A program made the translations under genes and the position numbers. DNA of 64,000 bases from Streptomyces lincolnensis (GTDB taxonomy: Bacteria; Actinomycetota; Actinomycetes; Streptomycetales; Streptomycetaceae): assembly GCF_021173675.1 (NCBI RefSeq), contig NZ_JAIHON010000014.1, positions 221,298 to 285,297 on the forward strand. Reading direction: 5' to 3'. Positions 8,445 to 16,931 of the stretch are shown in pieces (the stretch's first letter is position 1; each line of letters starts with the position of its first letter). The notes beneath the pieces are model-generated. The model was not told the DNA's origin and did not search any database. It was given only the letters and a program-made list of their open reading frames with translations.

Positions 8445-8616
8445 GCCCGGGATCATCCCGCGCGCCGCCCCGGGCGGGCACCCGCATTTCCCCGGGCCGG
8501 ACGGCTCCGGAAACCCACAGCCTGTGGACGACCGGACGCCCCTCGAACCGATCGCGTTAACATGACGAGAAATCGTCCGGTACCCGGAGCGGACTGGAAC
8601 GGAAGGCCGCCGTCGC

Positions 8617-9564
8617 GTGAGTACAGCCCAACAAGCAGACACCAAGGACCGCCCCGCGCGGCTCACCGTCGGCGTCGTAGGCGCCGGCCGCGTGGGTCCC
8701 GCACTGGCCGCGTCCCTCGAACTGGCCGGACATCGCCCGGTCGCCGTCTCCGGGGTCTCCGACGCGTCCCGGCGGCGCGCCGCGCAGATGCTCCCCGACG
8801 TGCCGGTCGTCCCGCCCGCCGAGGTCCTGGCGCGCGCCGACCTGGTCCTGCTGACCGTGCCCGACGACGCGCTGCCCGGCCTCGTCACGGGACTCGCCGA
8901 GACCGGCGCCGTACGGCCGGGGCAGCTCCTGGTGCACACCTCGGGGCGGTACGGCACGCGGGTGCTGGACCCCGCCCTGCGCGCGGGCGCGCTCCCGCTG
9001 GCCCTGCACCCGGCGATGACCTTCACCGGCACCCCCGTGGACGTGCAGCGCCTGGCCGGCTGCTCCTTCGGTGTCACCGCGCCCGACGAACTGCGGCTGG
9101 CCGCCGAGGCCCTCGTCATCGAGATGGGCGGCGAACCCGAGTGGGTCGCCGAGGAGATGCGGCCGCTCTACCACGCGGCCCTCGCGCTCGGCGCCAACCA
9201 CCTGGTCACCCTGGTAGCCCAGTCGATGGAGCTGCTGCGCGCGGCCGGTGTCGAGGCGCCCGACCGGATGCTCGGCCCGCTGCTCGGCGCCGCCCTCGAC
9301 AACGCCCTGCGCTCCGGCGACGCGGCCCTCACCGGCCCCGTCGCGCGCGGGGACGCCGGCACGGTCGCCGCGCACATCGAGGAACTGCGCGTCCACGCCC
9401 CGCAGACCGTCTCCGGCTATCTGGCGATGGCCCGCGCGACCGCCGACCGGGCGCTCGCCCACGGGCTGCTGAAGCCGGAGCTCGCGGAAGACCTTCTGGG
9501 GGTACTCGCGGGCGGGACGCCCGGGAACCACGGGACCGACGGCACCGAAGGGGGCGCCCGATGA
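8617..9564 (+). CDS. Rossmann-fold and DUF2520 domain protein, first gene of the pan-nad operon
   Basis: This 315-residue protein starts with GTG. An NAD(P)-binding Rossmann motif lies near residues 14-35 (VGVVGAGRVGPALAASLELA), and the C-terminal half is the all-helical DUF2520 region (MRPLYHAALALGANHLVTLV). The architecture is that of ketopantoate reductase/6-phosphogluconate dehydrogenase-like oxidoreductases. Its ATGA overlap with panC makes it the first gene of the cofactor operon, which suggests a reductase step in pantothenate synthesis (a PanE-like role). That is inference; the activity of DUF2520 proteins is not proved to my knowledge. Confidence 0.85.
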   Translation: MSTAQQADTKDRPARLTVGVVGAGRVGPALAASLELAGHRPVAVSGVSDASRRRAAQMLPDVPVVPPAEVLARADLVLLTVPDDALPGLVTGLAETGAVRPGQLLVHTSGRYGTRVLDPALRAGALPLALHPAMTFTGTPVDVQRLAGCSFGVTAPDELRLAAEALVIEMGGEPEWVAEEMRPLYHAALALGANHLVTLVAQSMELLRAAGVEAPDRMLGPLLGAALDNALRSGDAALTGPVARGDAGTVAAHIEELRVHAPQTVSGYLAMARATADRALAHGLLKPELAEDLLGVLAGGTPGNHGTDGTEGGAR

Positions 9565-10556
9565 CGACCACCGCCCTGCTGCGCACCGCGGCCGAATTGA
9601 ATGCCCGCGCGCGCGTGGGCCGCCGCGCCGTCGTGATGACCATGGGCGCGCTGCACGAGGGCCACGCCACGCTGATCCGGACCGCGCGCGAGATCGCCGG
9701 CCCCGACGGCGAGGTCGTCGTCACCGTCTTCGTGAACCCCCTCCAGTTCGGCGCGGGCGAGGACCTCGACCGCTACCCGCGCACCCTGGACGCCGACCTC
9801 AAGCTCGCCGAACAGTCGGGCGCGGACGCCGTGTTCGCCCCCGCCGTGGACGAGGTCTACCCCGGCGGCGAACCCCAGGTCCGCATCAGCGCGGGACCCA
9901 TGGGGGAGCGCCTGGAGGGCGCCGCGCGCCCGGGCCACTTCGACGGCATGCTCACCGTCGTCGCCAAACTGCTCCACCTCACCCGCCCCGACATCGCCCT
10001 CTACGGCCAGAAGGACGCCCAGCAGCTCGCCCTCATCCGGCGCATGGTGCGGGACCTGAACTTCGGCGTGGAGATCGTCGGCGTCCCGACCGTGCGCGAG
10101 GAGGACGGGCTCGCCCTGTCCAGCCGCAACCGCTACCTCTCGGCCGCCGAGCGCCGCACCGCGCTCGCCCTGTCCCGCGCGCTGTTCGCCGGCCGCGACC
10201 GGCACGCGGCACAGGAGGCCCTGCGCGCGCGGGCCCGGGAGGTGCCCGCCACGCACGCGCGTGCCGAGGCCCTGAGTGCCCTGGGGGAGTCCCGCGCGGC
10301 GGCCGACACGCACGCCGTCGCCAAGGCGTCCCCGGGTGGCCCGGCGGCCGTCCGCGCGGCCGCCCGCCTGGTCCTCGACGAGGCCGGCCGCCTGAACCCG
10401 CCGCTCGCGCTGGACTACCTCGCGCTCGTCGACCCGTCCGACTTCACCGACATCCAGGACGACTTCACCGGTGAGGCCGTCCTCGCCGTCGCCGCCCGGG
10501 TCGGGACGACCCGGCTGATCGACAACATCCCCCTCACCTTCGGAGCCGCCTCGTGA
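9561..10556 (+). CDS. panC: Pantothenate synthetase
   Basis: This 331-residue enzyme condenses pantoate and beta-alanine with ATP to give pantothenate in the cytosol. Visible motifs are VMTMGALHEGHATLI (HIGH-like ATP site), VFVNPLQFGAGEDLDRYPR, the pantoate-binding region and YGQKDAQQLALIRRMVRDL, and LSSRNRYLS (KMSKS-like). It is longer than the usual ~285 residues because of an Ala/Arg-rich insertion near residues 215-265 (THARAEALSALGESRAAADT). It overlaps the DUF2520 gene by ATGA, and its TGA overlaps the GTG of nadB. Confidence 0.95.
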   Translation: MTTTALLRTAAELNARARVGRRAVVMTMGALHEGHATLIRTAREIAGPDGEVVVTVFVNPLQFGAGEDLDRYPRTLDADLKLAEQSGADAVFAPAVDEVYPGGEPQVRISAGPMGERLEGAARPGHFDGMLTVVAKLLHLTRPDIALYGQKDAQQLALIRRMVRDLNFGVEIVGVPTVREEDGLALSSRNRYLSAAERRTALALSRALFAGRDRHAAQEALRARAREVPATHARAEALSALGESRAAADTHAVAKASPGGPAAVRAAARLVLDEAGRLNPPLALDYLALVDPSDFTDIQDDFTGEAVLAVAARVGTTRLIDNIPLTFGAAS

Positions 10557-12268
10557 CCAGCACAGGCATACGACTGCATGCGCCCGCCCCCGGGTGGTCC
10601 ATCGACGCGGACGTCGTCGTCGTCGGATCCGGGGTCGCAGGCCTCACCGCGGCCCTGCGCTGCGAGGCCGTCGGCCTGCGGACCGTCGTCGTCACCAAGG
10701 CCCGCCTCGACGACGGCTCCACCCGCTGGGCGCAGGGCGGCATCGCCGCGGCCCTCGGCGAGGGCGACACACCCGAGCAGCACCTGGACGACACGCTGGT
10801 GGCGGGCGCGGGCCTGTGCGACGAGGAGGCCGTACGGATCCTCGTCACCGAGGGCCCCGACGCCGTACGGCGACTCATCGAGACCGGCGCGCACTTCGAC
10901 GAGTCCGAGGAAGGGCGCCTGGAGCTGACCCGCGAGGGCGGCCACCACCGCCGCCGCATCGCGCACGCCGGCGGCGACGCGACCGGCGCGGAGATCTCCC
11001 GCGCGCTCGTCGAGGCGGTCCGCGCGCGTGGACTGCGCACGATCGAGAACGCGCTCGTCCTGGACCTGCTCACCGACGCCGACGGCCGGACGGCGGGTGT
11101 GACCCTGCACGTCATGGGCGAGGGCCAGCACGACGGCGTGGGCGCCGTGCACGCCCCCGCGGTCGTCCTCGCCACCGGCGGCATGGGCCAGGTCTTCTCC
11201 GCGACCACCAACCCGTCCGTCTCCACGGGCGACGGCGTGGCGCTCGCCCTGCGCGCGGGCGCGGAGGTGAGCGACCTGGAGTTCGTGCAGTTCCACCCCA
11301 CCGTGCTCTTCCTCGGCTCCGACGCGGAGGGCCAGCAGCCGCTGGTCTCCGAGGCGGTACGCGGCGAGGGCGCCCACCTGGTGGACGCCGACGGCGTGCG
11401 CTTCATGGTCGGCCAGCACGAACTCGCCGAGCTCGCGCCCCGGGACATCGTCGCCAAGGGCATCACGCGCCGCATGCAGGAGCAGGACGCCGAGCAGATG
11501 TTCCTCGACGCCCGGCACTTCGGCGCCGAGATGTGGGAACACCGCTTCCCGACCATCCTCGCCGCCTGCCGCGCCCACGGCATCGACCCGGTCCACGAGC
11601 CCATCCCGATAGCGCCGGCCGCCCACTACGCCTCCGGCGGCGTGCGCACCGACTCCCGGGGCCGCACGACCGTCCCCGGTCTGTACGCGTGCGGCGAGGT
11701 CGCCTGCACCGGCGTGCACGGCGCCAACCGGCTCGCGTCCAACTCCCTCCTGGAGGGCCTGGTCTACGCCGAGCGCATCGCGGCCGACATCGCGGCCGGC
11801 CACGCGGAGAACGGCCTCCACGCGCGCGTGCCCGCCCCGGTCGAGCACCCCGAGAAGCCCGCGCACCCCCTGCTCGCGCCCGAGGCCCGCTTCGCGATCC
11901 AGCGGACCATGACCCGCGGCGCGGGCGTCCTGCGCTCCGCCGAGTCCCTGGCCACCGCCGCGGACACCCTGCAGCGGCTGCACGCCGAGGCCCGCGACGC
12001 CCTCGACGAGAACGGCAAGACCGCCGAGCCCGGAGTCGACACCTGGGAGGCCACCAACCTCCTGTGCGTGGCCCGCGTCCTGGTCGCCGCCGCCCGCCTG
12101 CGCGGGGAGACCCGCGGCTGCCACTGGCGCGAGGACGAGCCCGAGCGCGACGACACGGACTGGCGCCGCCACATCGTCGTACGGCTGAATCCGGACCGCA
12201 CCCTCGCCGTACACACCACCGATACCGCAGACTTCCCCCCGACCCGGCAGCCCCTTCAGGAGCAGTGA
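10553..12268 (+). CDS. nadB: L-aspartate oxidase
   Basis: This 571-residue flavoenzyme oxidises L-aspartate to iminoaspartate, the first step of de novo NAD synthesis. The N-terminal FAD dinucleotide motif DVVVVGSGVAGLTAALR is at about residues 18-35. Further motifs are TRWAQGGIAAALGEGD, HRRRIAHAGGDATG, EFVQFHPTVLF, ASGGVRTDSRGRT and GVHGANRLASNSLLEGLVY. A C-terminal helical domain follows, as in succinate dehydrogenase flavoproteins. The GTG start overlaps the panC stop. No nadA is seen in this window, so quinolinate synthase must be encoded elsewhere. Confidence 0.96.
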   Translation: MTSTGIRLHAPAPGWSIDADVVVVGSGVAGLTAALRCEAVGLRTVVVTKARLDDGSTRWAQGGIAAALGEGDTPEQHLDDTLVAGAGLCDEEAVRILVTEGPDAVRRLIETGAHFDESEEGRLELTREGGHHRRRIAHAGGDATGAEISRALVEAVRARGLRTIENALVLDLLTDADGRTAGVTLHVMGEGQHDGVGAVHAPAVVLATGGMGQVFSATTNPSVSTGDGVALALRAGAEVSDLEFVQFHPTVLFLGSDAEGQQPLVSEAVRGEGAHLVDADGVRFMVGQHELAELAPRDIVAKGITRRMQEQDAEQMFLDARHFGAEMWEHRFPTILAACRAHGIDPVHEPIPIAPAAHYASGGVRTDSRGRTTVPGLYACGEVACTGVHGANRLASNSLLEGLVYAERIAADIAAGHAENGLHARVPAPVEHPEKPAHPLLAPEARFAIQRTMTRGAGVLRSAESLATAADTLQRLHAEARDALDENGKTAEPGVDTWEATNLLCVARVLVAAARLRGETRGCHWREDEPERDDTDWRRHIVVRLNPDRTLAVHTTDTADFPPTRQPLQEQ

Positions 12269-12273
12269 CAGAC

Positions 12274-13251
12274 GTGAGCACCCCCGACCTTCCCCTCGCC
12301 TCGTCCGGCGGCTGCGGCGACGGCTGTGCCTGTGGCACGGATGCCGGTGAGGAGTACTTGGAGTGCGGGCTCGACCCCGCGCTCGCGCAGCTCCTGGCCG
12401 AAGCCGGACTCGACCCCGTGGAGGTCGAGGACATCGCCAACGTGGCCATCCAGGAGGACCTCGCCCACGGCGTGGACGTGACGACCGTCGCGACCATCCC
12501 CGAGGACGCCGTCGCCACCGCCGACTTCGTCGCGCGCGAGGCGGGCGTCGTGGCCGGCCTCCGGGTCGCCGAGGCCGTCGTCTCGATCGTCTGCGAGGAC
12601 GAGTTCGCGGTCGAACGGCACGTCGAGGACGGCGACCGGGTGGAGGCCGGGCAGAAGCTCCTGTCGGTCACCACGCGCACCCGCGACCTCCTCACCGCCG
12701 AGCGCAGCGCCCTCAACCTGCTGTGCCGGCTGTCCGGCATCGCGACGGCCACGCGCGCGTGGGCGGACGTTCTGGAGGGCACCAAGGCACGCGTGCGGGA
12801 CACGCGGAAGACGACCCCCGGACTGCGGTCCCTGGAGAAGTTCGCGGTGCGGTGCGGCGGCGGGGTCAACCACCGGATGTCGCTGTCCGACGCGGCGCTG
12901 GTGAAGGACAACCACGTGGTCGCCGCCGGCGGTGTCGCGCAGGCCTTCAAGGCCGTACGGGAGGCCTTCCCGGACGTACCGATCGAGGTCGAGGTCGACA
13001 CCCTGCACCAGCTGCGCGAGGTCCTGGACGCCGGCGCCGACCTGATCCTGCTGGACAACTTCACGCCCGGCGAGTGCGAGGAGGCGGTGGCCCTCGTCCA
13101 CGGGCGGGCGGCGCTGGAGGCCTCCGGGCGGCTGAGCCTGGAGAACGCCAAGGCGTACGCCGACACCGGCGTCGACTACCTCGCCGTCGGGGCGCTCACC
13201 CACTCCTCGCCGATCCTCGACATCGGCCTCGACCTGCGCGCCGCGGAGTAG
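12274..13251 (+). CDS. nadC: Nicotinate-nucleotide pyrophosphorylase (carboxylating) with Cys-rich N-terminus
   Basis: This 325-residue quinolinate phosphoribosyltransferase makes nicotinate mononucleotide from quinolinate and PRPP. Motifs are AIQEDLAHGVDVTT, ERSALNLLCRLSGIATATRA, RDTRKTTPGLRSLEKFAVRC, GGGVNHRMSLSDAALVKDNH and IEVEVDTLHQL. GTG 12274 lies five bases after nadB. An unusual N-terminal extension holds Cys 14, 18, 20 and 31 (GGCGDGCACG), possibly a metal site, which is absent from textbook NadC. It is co-transcribed with panC, nadB and coaX by spacing. Confidence 0.94.
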   Translation: MSTPDLPLASSGGCGDGCACGTDAGEEYLECGLDPALAQLLAEAGLDPVEVEDIANVAIQEDLAHGVDVTTVATIPEDAVATADFVAREAGVVAGLRVAEAVVSIVCEDEFAVERHVEDGDRVEAGQKLLSVTTRTRDLLTAERSALNLLCRLSGIATATRAWADVLEGTKARVRDTRKTTPGLRSLEKFAVRCGGGVNHRMSLSDAALVKDNHVVAAGGVAQAFKAVREAFPDVPIEVEVDTLHQLREVLDAGADLILLDNFTPGECEEAVALVHGRAALEASGRLSLENAKAYADTGVDYLAVGALTHSSPILDIGLDLRAAE

Positions 13252-13256
13252 CCGCC

Positions 13257-14054
13257 ATGCTCCTCACGATCGACGTGGGCAACACGCACACGGTTCTGGG
13301 CCTGTTCGACGGCGAGGACATCGTCGAGCACTGGCGGATCTCGACGGACGCGCGCCGCACGGCCGACGAGCTGGCGGTGCTGTTGCAGGGCCTGATGGGC
13401 ATGCACCCCCTCCTCGGGGACGAACTCGGTGACGGCATCGACGGGATCGCGATCTGCGCGACGGTCCCCTCCGTGCTGCACGAGCTGCGTGAGGTGACCC
13501 GGCGGTACTACGGGGACGTGCCCGCGGTGCTGGTGGAGCCCGGGGTGAAGACCGGTGTGCCGATCCTGACCGACAACCCCAAGGAGGTCGGCGCCGACCG
13601 GATCATCAACGCGGTCGCGGCCGTCGAACTGTTCGGCGGGCCCGCGATCGTCGTGGACTTCGGTACGGCCACGACCTTCGACGCGGTGTCCGCGCGCGGG
13701 GAGTACGTGGGAGGCGTCATCGCGCCCGGGATCGAGATCTCCGTCGAGGCGCTGGGGGTGCGGGGCGCGCAGCTGCGGAAGATCGAGGTGGCCAGGCCGC
13801 GGAGCGTGATCGGGAAGAACACGGTCGAGGCGATGCAGGCCGGGATCATCTACGGCTTCGCGGGGCAGGTGGACGGGGTCGTCGGGCGGATGGCCCGGGA
13901 ACTGGCCGAGGACCCCGACGACGTGACGGTGATCGCCACGGGCGGACTGGCGCCGATGGTGCTCGGGGAGTCGTCCGTGATCGACGAGCACGAGCCGTGG
14001 CTGACGCTGGTCGGGCTGCGGTTGGTGTACGAGCGGAACGTCTCGCGGATGTGA
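13257..14054 (+). CDS. coaX: Type III pantothenate kinase
   Basis: This 265-residue ASKHA-fold kinase phosphorylates pantothenate in the first step of CoA synthesis. It is usually acetyl-CoA-insensitive. Motifs are LLTIDVGNTHTVLGLFDG (phosphate 1), VGADRIINAVAAVELFG, IVVDFGTATTFDAVS and YVGGVIAPGIEIS, and VIATGGLAPMV near the C-terminus. It starts five bases after the nadC stop, closing the operon. Having panC and coaX in one operon links pantothenate synthesis to its use. Confidence 0.95.
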   Translation: MLLTIDVGNTHTVLGLFDGEDIVEHWRISTDARRTADELAVLLQGLMGMHPLLGDELGDGIDGIAICATVPSVLHELREVTRRYYGDVPAVLVEPGVKTGVPILTDNPKEVGADRIINAVAAVELFGGPAIVVDFGTATTFDAVSARGEYVGGVIAPGIEISVEALGVRGAQLRKIEVARPRSVIGKNTVEAMQAGIIYGFAGQVDGVVGRMARELAEDPDDVTVIATGGLAPMVLGESSVIDEHEPWLTLVGLRLVYERNVSRM

Positions 14055-14188
14055 GCGGTGGGGGCGGCGGCGCAGGGACGAGCCCAGAGGAACAGCGGCC
14101 GCGGTGGGATGACGCCGGGCGGGTGGCGCATGGACGCCACGCCTGGCGGGTGTGAGGGAATTGTCTGATTAGCGCGTACTGTCGCCGC

Positions 14189-14878
14189 ATGCCCACGCCA
14201 TACGGATCCCGGGGCGGCATGGCGTTCGGTGTGGAGGAGCTGCGTGTGCTCCGCCGCGCTCTCGCTCTCGCCCTGCTGCCCACGCCCGCCTCGGTCGAGG
14301 ACGTCCAGGACTGCCTTCGCCTCGCCGAGTCGCTCGACGAGGCGACGCGCGAGGGGGCCCGGCTGCGTGCCTTCCTGGTGGCCGATCTCGCCCGCTACCG
14401 CGCCGCCCTGCCCGGTACCGCAGCCGGTTATCTCACGCTCCTCGAAGAGGCGCTGGGCGCCGGGTACCGGCCCGACCCGGACGACCTCGCCGCGCTGCGG
14501 GCCCTGCGGGGGAACCCCTCGGCGGCGGCTCTGCTGGACCGGTGCCAGGTGCTGGCGGAGCAGGACGTACGGGGCCGTCTGGCGCGCGGGGCCGCGCTGC
14601 GGTCCGTAGTGTCCGCGCCGACCGTCCCGGCCTCCCGTACCCGCCTCCTGGCCCTTCCTGGGGGGCGTTCCGCGGCGAGCGGGAAGCCCGGGGGGCCGGA
14701 GAAGGAGAAGAAGCCCGCCGAGCGGCCCGCCACCCCCGCCGAGCGCCCCGCCGCCCCCAAGCCGTCGACTCCCGCGGCTCCCAAGCCGGGCCGTCCCATC
14801 CCCACCCCCGGCGAGGTCTTCCCCCGGCGCAAGCCGACCCCGCCGCCGTCGCAGCAGCGGCAACTGGCCGCCGGGTAG
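14189..14878 (+). CDS. Hypothetical protein with Pro/Lys-rich tail
   Basis: This 229-residue protein has an alpha-helical first ~130 residues (VEELRVLRRALALALLPTPA, LRAFLVADLARYRAALPGTA). A disordered tail follows, rich in Pro, Ala and Lys, with repeats such as PAERPATPAERPAAPKPSTP and ending in RKPTPPPSQQRQLAAG. It has no signal peptide and no transmembrane helix, so it is probably cytoplasmic. It lies 134 bases after coaX with no clear terminator between them. I do not recognise the family; codon use is normal for the host. Confidence 0.75.
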   Translation: MPTPYGSRGGMAFGVEELRVLRRALALALLPTPASVEDVQDCLRLAESLDEATREGARLRAFLVADLARYRAALPGTAAGYLTLLEEALGAGYRPDPDDLAALRALRGNPSAAALLDRCQVLAEQDVRGRLARGAALRSVVSAPTVPASRTRLLALPGGRSAASGKPGGPEKEKKPAERPATPAERPAAPKPSTPAAPKPGRPIPTPGEVFPRRKPTPPPSQQRQLAAG

Positions 14879-14915
14879 GACGCCCCGCCGCGCCCCGTCC
14901 CGTTCATCCGACTCG

Positions 14916-14935
14916 CCCCACCCCACCCCACCCCA
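14916..14935. repeat. CCCCA simple repeat
   Basis: Four tandem CCCCA units lie in the gap between the Pro-rich protein gene and the small membrane protein gene. This is low-complexity sequence and no function is implied. Confidence 0.85.
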
Positions 14936-14992
14936 CCCGACTCCGTCCCACCCCGCCCGGACCCTCCCGTCGCCGCTGGCTACTCTGGACGT

Positions 14993-15172
14993 ATGGACTA
15001 CGTTTCCGCGCTCCTGCCCCCGGTCGTCATGGCCGTGCTCTTCATCGGTGTGATCAGGGTGATCGTGAAGACCCAGGGCGGGGCGAACAAGGCCAAGGAG
15101 GACGCGGCCGTGGACGCCGCGCTCGCGCGCGTGGAGGGTGCCCGGCAGAACTCCTCGGGCTCGGAGGCCTGA
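14993..15172 (+). CDS. Small single-pass membrane protein (59 residues)
   Basis: The ATG at 14993 gives MDYVSALLPPVVMAVLFIGV, a membrane helix, followed by a short basic stretch (IRVIVKTQGG). A charged helical tail follows (ANKAKEDAAVDAALARVEGA). A -10-like TACTCT lies about nine bases before the ATG, suggesting a leaderless transcript. Codon use (GC-rich third positions throughout) supports real coding. By charge, the N-terminus should be outside and the tail in the cytosol. Function unknown; I remember similar short proteins at this position in other Streptomyces. Confidence 0.7.
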   Translation: MDYVSALLPPVVMAVLFIGVIRVIVKTQGGANKAKEDAAVDAALARVEGARQNSSGSEA

Positions 15173-15309
15173 CCCGGCGGCACCTCATCGGCGTACGACC
15201 CCGTGTTCCAGCGTGTTCCAGGGGTCGTGCGCCCTTTTTGTGGCTGTTTGCCGAAGAAAGTGCACGTCCGCCACGTCAATACCCGGATCTCCCACTATTG
15301 TGCTGAGCT

Positions 15310-15753
15310 GTGCCTCGCCCATTGGGAGAACTCGAAGACGCGGTCATGACGCGGGTGTGGAAGTGGAACCGCCCGGTGACCGTTCGAGAAGTCCTGGAAG
15401 ATCTGCAGCAGGAACGGTCCATCGCGTACACCACGGTGATGACCGTTCTGGACAATCTCCATCAGAAGGGCTGGGTGCGCCGTGAGGCGGAAGGCCGGGC
15501 CTATCGATATGAGGCGGTCTCGACGCGGGCCGCGTACGCCGCGGCGCTGATGAACGACGCCTGGTCGCAGAGCGACAACCCCGCGGCCGCTCTCGTCGCG
15601 TTCTTCGGGATGATGAGCGAGGAACAGCGACAGCACCTGAGGGACGCCGTCCACATGGTTCAAGGACCGGAATCCTCCGAACCGGTCCGGGAGGCCCCCG
15701 GCGATAGGCCCGGGGCGAACCCCGGCGCGGCGCCGGAGGCGGGCGGGCGATAG
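15310..15753 (+). CDS. BlaI/MecI-family transcriptional repressor
   Basis: This 147-residue protein starts with GTG. The BlaI/MecI winged helix covers residues 1-75: LGELEDAVMTRVWKWNRPVT, VREVLEDLQQERSIAYTTVM and TVLDNLHQKGWVRREAEGRA. A helical dimerisation part and a Pro/Gly-rich C-terminal tail follow. The classical partner, a BlaR-type membrane protease, is not in this window, so this is an orphan repressor. No Shine-Dalgarno is obvious, so the mRNA may be leaderless. Family members control beta-lactam responses or, in mycobacteria, ATP synthase and beta-lactamase genes; targets here are unknown. Confidence 0.9.
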   Translation: MPRPLGELEDAVMTRVWKWNRPVTVREVLEDLQQERSIAYTTVMTVLDNLHQKGWVRREAEGRAYRYEAVSTRAAYAAALMNDAWSQSDNPAAALVAFFGMMSEEQRQHLRDAVHMVQGPESSEPVREAPGDRPGANPGAAPEAGGR

Positions 15754-15762
15754 CGTCCGCTC

Positions 15763-16335
15763 ATGTCAGCAGAGAGTCCAGCAGAGGGACGGGCGGCAAG
15801 TCCCTCGACGGAGAGTCCCGAAGTCACGGCAAAAGCCATCACCGTCCGGCGGGCCCGCACCAGCGATGTCCCGGCCGTCCGCGGTCTCCTTGACGCGTAC
15901 GTCCGTGACCGCATCCTGCTCGACAAAGCGACCGTGACGCTTTACGAGGACATCCAGGAGTTCTGGGTCGCCGAGCTCGACGACAACGCCGAGCTGGTCG
16001 GCTTCGGCGCCCTGCACGTGATGTGGGAAGACCTCGCGGAAGTCCGCACTCTCGCAGTGAAGCCCGGGCTGAAGGGAGCCGGCGTCGGTCATCAGTTGCT
16101 GGAGAAGTTGCTCCAGACCGCCCGCTGGCTCGGGGTTCGCCGAGTTTTCTGTTTGACCTTCGAAGTGGACTTCTTCGCCAAGCACGGGTTCGTCGAGATC
16201 GGTGAGACGCCGGTTGACACCGATGTCTACGCGGAGCTGCTGCGTTCCTATGACGAAGGCGTGGCGGAGTTCCTCGGTCTCGAACGAGTGAAACCGAACA
16301 CCTTGGGCAACAGCCGGATGCTTCTGCATCTGTGA
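15763..16335 (+). CDS. argA: N-acetylglutamate synthase (short GNAT type)
   Basis: This 190-residue GNAT enzyme acetylates glutamate from acetyl-CoA, the first step of arginine synthesis. The fold spans residues 28-180. Motifs are ITVRRARTSDVPAVRGLLD, VTLYEDIQEFWVAELDD, LGVRRVFCLTFEVDFFAKHG and VKPNTLGNSRMLL, closely resembling mycobacterial ArgA (Rv2747) as remembered. The acetyl-CoA loop reads VKPGLKGAGVGHQLL. A 25-residue polar N-terminal extension precedes the domain. It begins nine bases after blaI and is probably co-transcribed with it. Confidence 0.85.
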   Translation: MSAESPAEGRAASPSTESPEVTAKAITVRRARTSDVPAVRGLLDAYVRDRILLDKATVTLYEDIQEFWVAELDDNAELVGFGALHVMWEDLAEVRTLAVKPGLKGAGVGHQLLEKLLQTARWLGVRRVFCLTFEVDFFAKHGFVEIGETPVDTDVYAELLRSYDEGVAEFLGLERVKPNTLGNSRMLLHL

Positions 16336-16508
16336 TCGCCGAGACGCGGCAAGGGGTGAGTGGGTCCGCAAGGGGAGGAACTATTCCGGCTCGGCCCGTG
16401 CTGCCCAGGTTCCCTATGTCCGAAACGCACATGTTTCCGGACTGTGGGGGTCGGCCAGTCTCTCCCAGGGGTTTGTGTTTTCCCAGCAAAAGCGGTTTGC
16501 TTTCCGAC

Positions 16509-16520
16509 GTACTGCAGTAC
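16509..16520. promoter_or_regulatory. Palindrome in the AT-rich lsr2 promoter region
   Basis: GTACTGCAGTAC is a perfect 12-bp palindrome, followed directly by TGCATATAAC. It lies 76 bases upstream of the lsr2 start in a stretch with lower GC than its surroundings. It could be a binding site for a dimeric regulator or part of Lsr2 self-binding. A nearby AGCAAA/TTTGCT inverted repeat at 16487-16503 adds further symmetry. Confidence 0.4.
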
Positions 16521-16595
16521 TGCATATAACAGGGGGCGGCGAAACGGGGACGCCGCAGACCCCCGGCCCTCAAGTTATGGATGAAAGGAAATCCG

Positions 16596-16931
16596 GTGGC
16601 ACAGAAGGTTCAGGTCCTTCTTGTCGATGACATCGACGGCGGCGAGGCGGACGAGACCGTCACGTTCGCGTTGGACGGCAAGACGTACGAGATCGATCTC
16701 ACGACCGCCAATGCGGACAAGCTGCGCGGCCTTCTTGAGCCTTACGTGAAGGGCGGTCGTCGCACCGGAGGCCGTGCTTCGGGTGGGCGTGGAAAGGCGC
16801 GTGCCGCTTCCGGCAGCAGCCAGGACACCGCACAGATCCGCGCGTGGGCGAAGGAGAACGGTTACGAGGTCAATGACCGCGGCCGTGTTCCGGCGACCAT
16901 TCGCGAGGCTTACGAGAAGGCCAACGGCTGA
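16596..16931 (+). CDS. lsr2: Nucleoid-associated silencer Lsr2
   Basis: This 111-residue protein bridges DNA and silences AT-rich, often foreign, genes. The N-terminal oligomerisation domain reads MAQKVQVLLVDDIDGGEADE and continues TVTFALDGKTYEIDLT. A basic Gly/Arg linker follows (GGRRTGGRASGGRGKARAAS). The C-terminal DNA-binding domain contains the RGR AT-hook-like loop (EVNDRGRVPATIREAYEKA). GTG 16596 was preferred over the ATG 15 bases upstream because AAAGGAAA sits at the right spacing for it. It is the SCO3375-type copy by position. Its 3' end overlaps the convergent gene. Confidence 0.96.
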   Translation: MAQKVQVLLVDDIDGGEADETVTFALDGKTYEIDLTTANADKLRGLLEPYVKGGRRTGGRASGGRGKARAASGSSQDTAQIRAWAKENGYEVNDRGRVPATIREAYEKANG

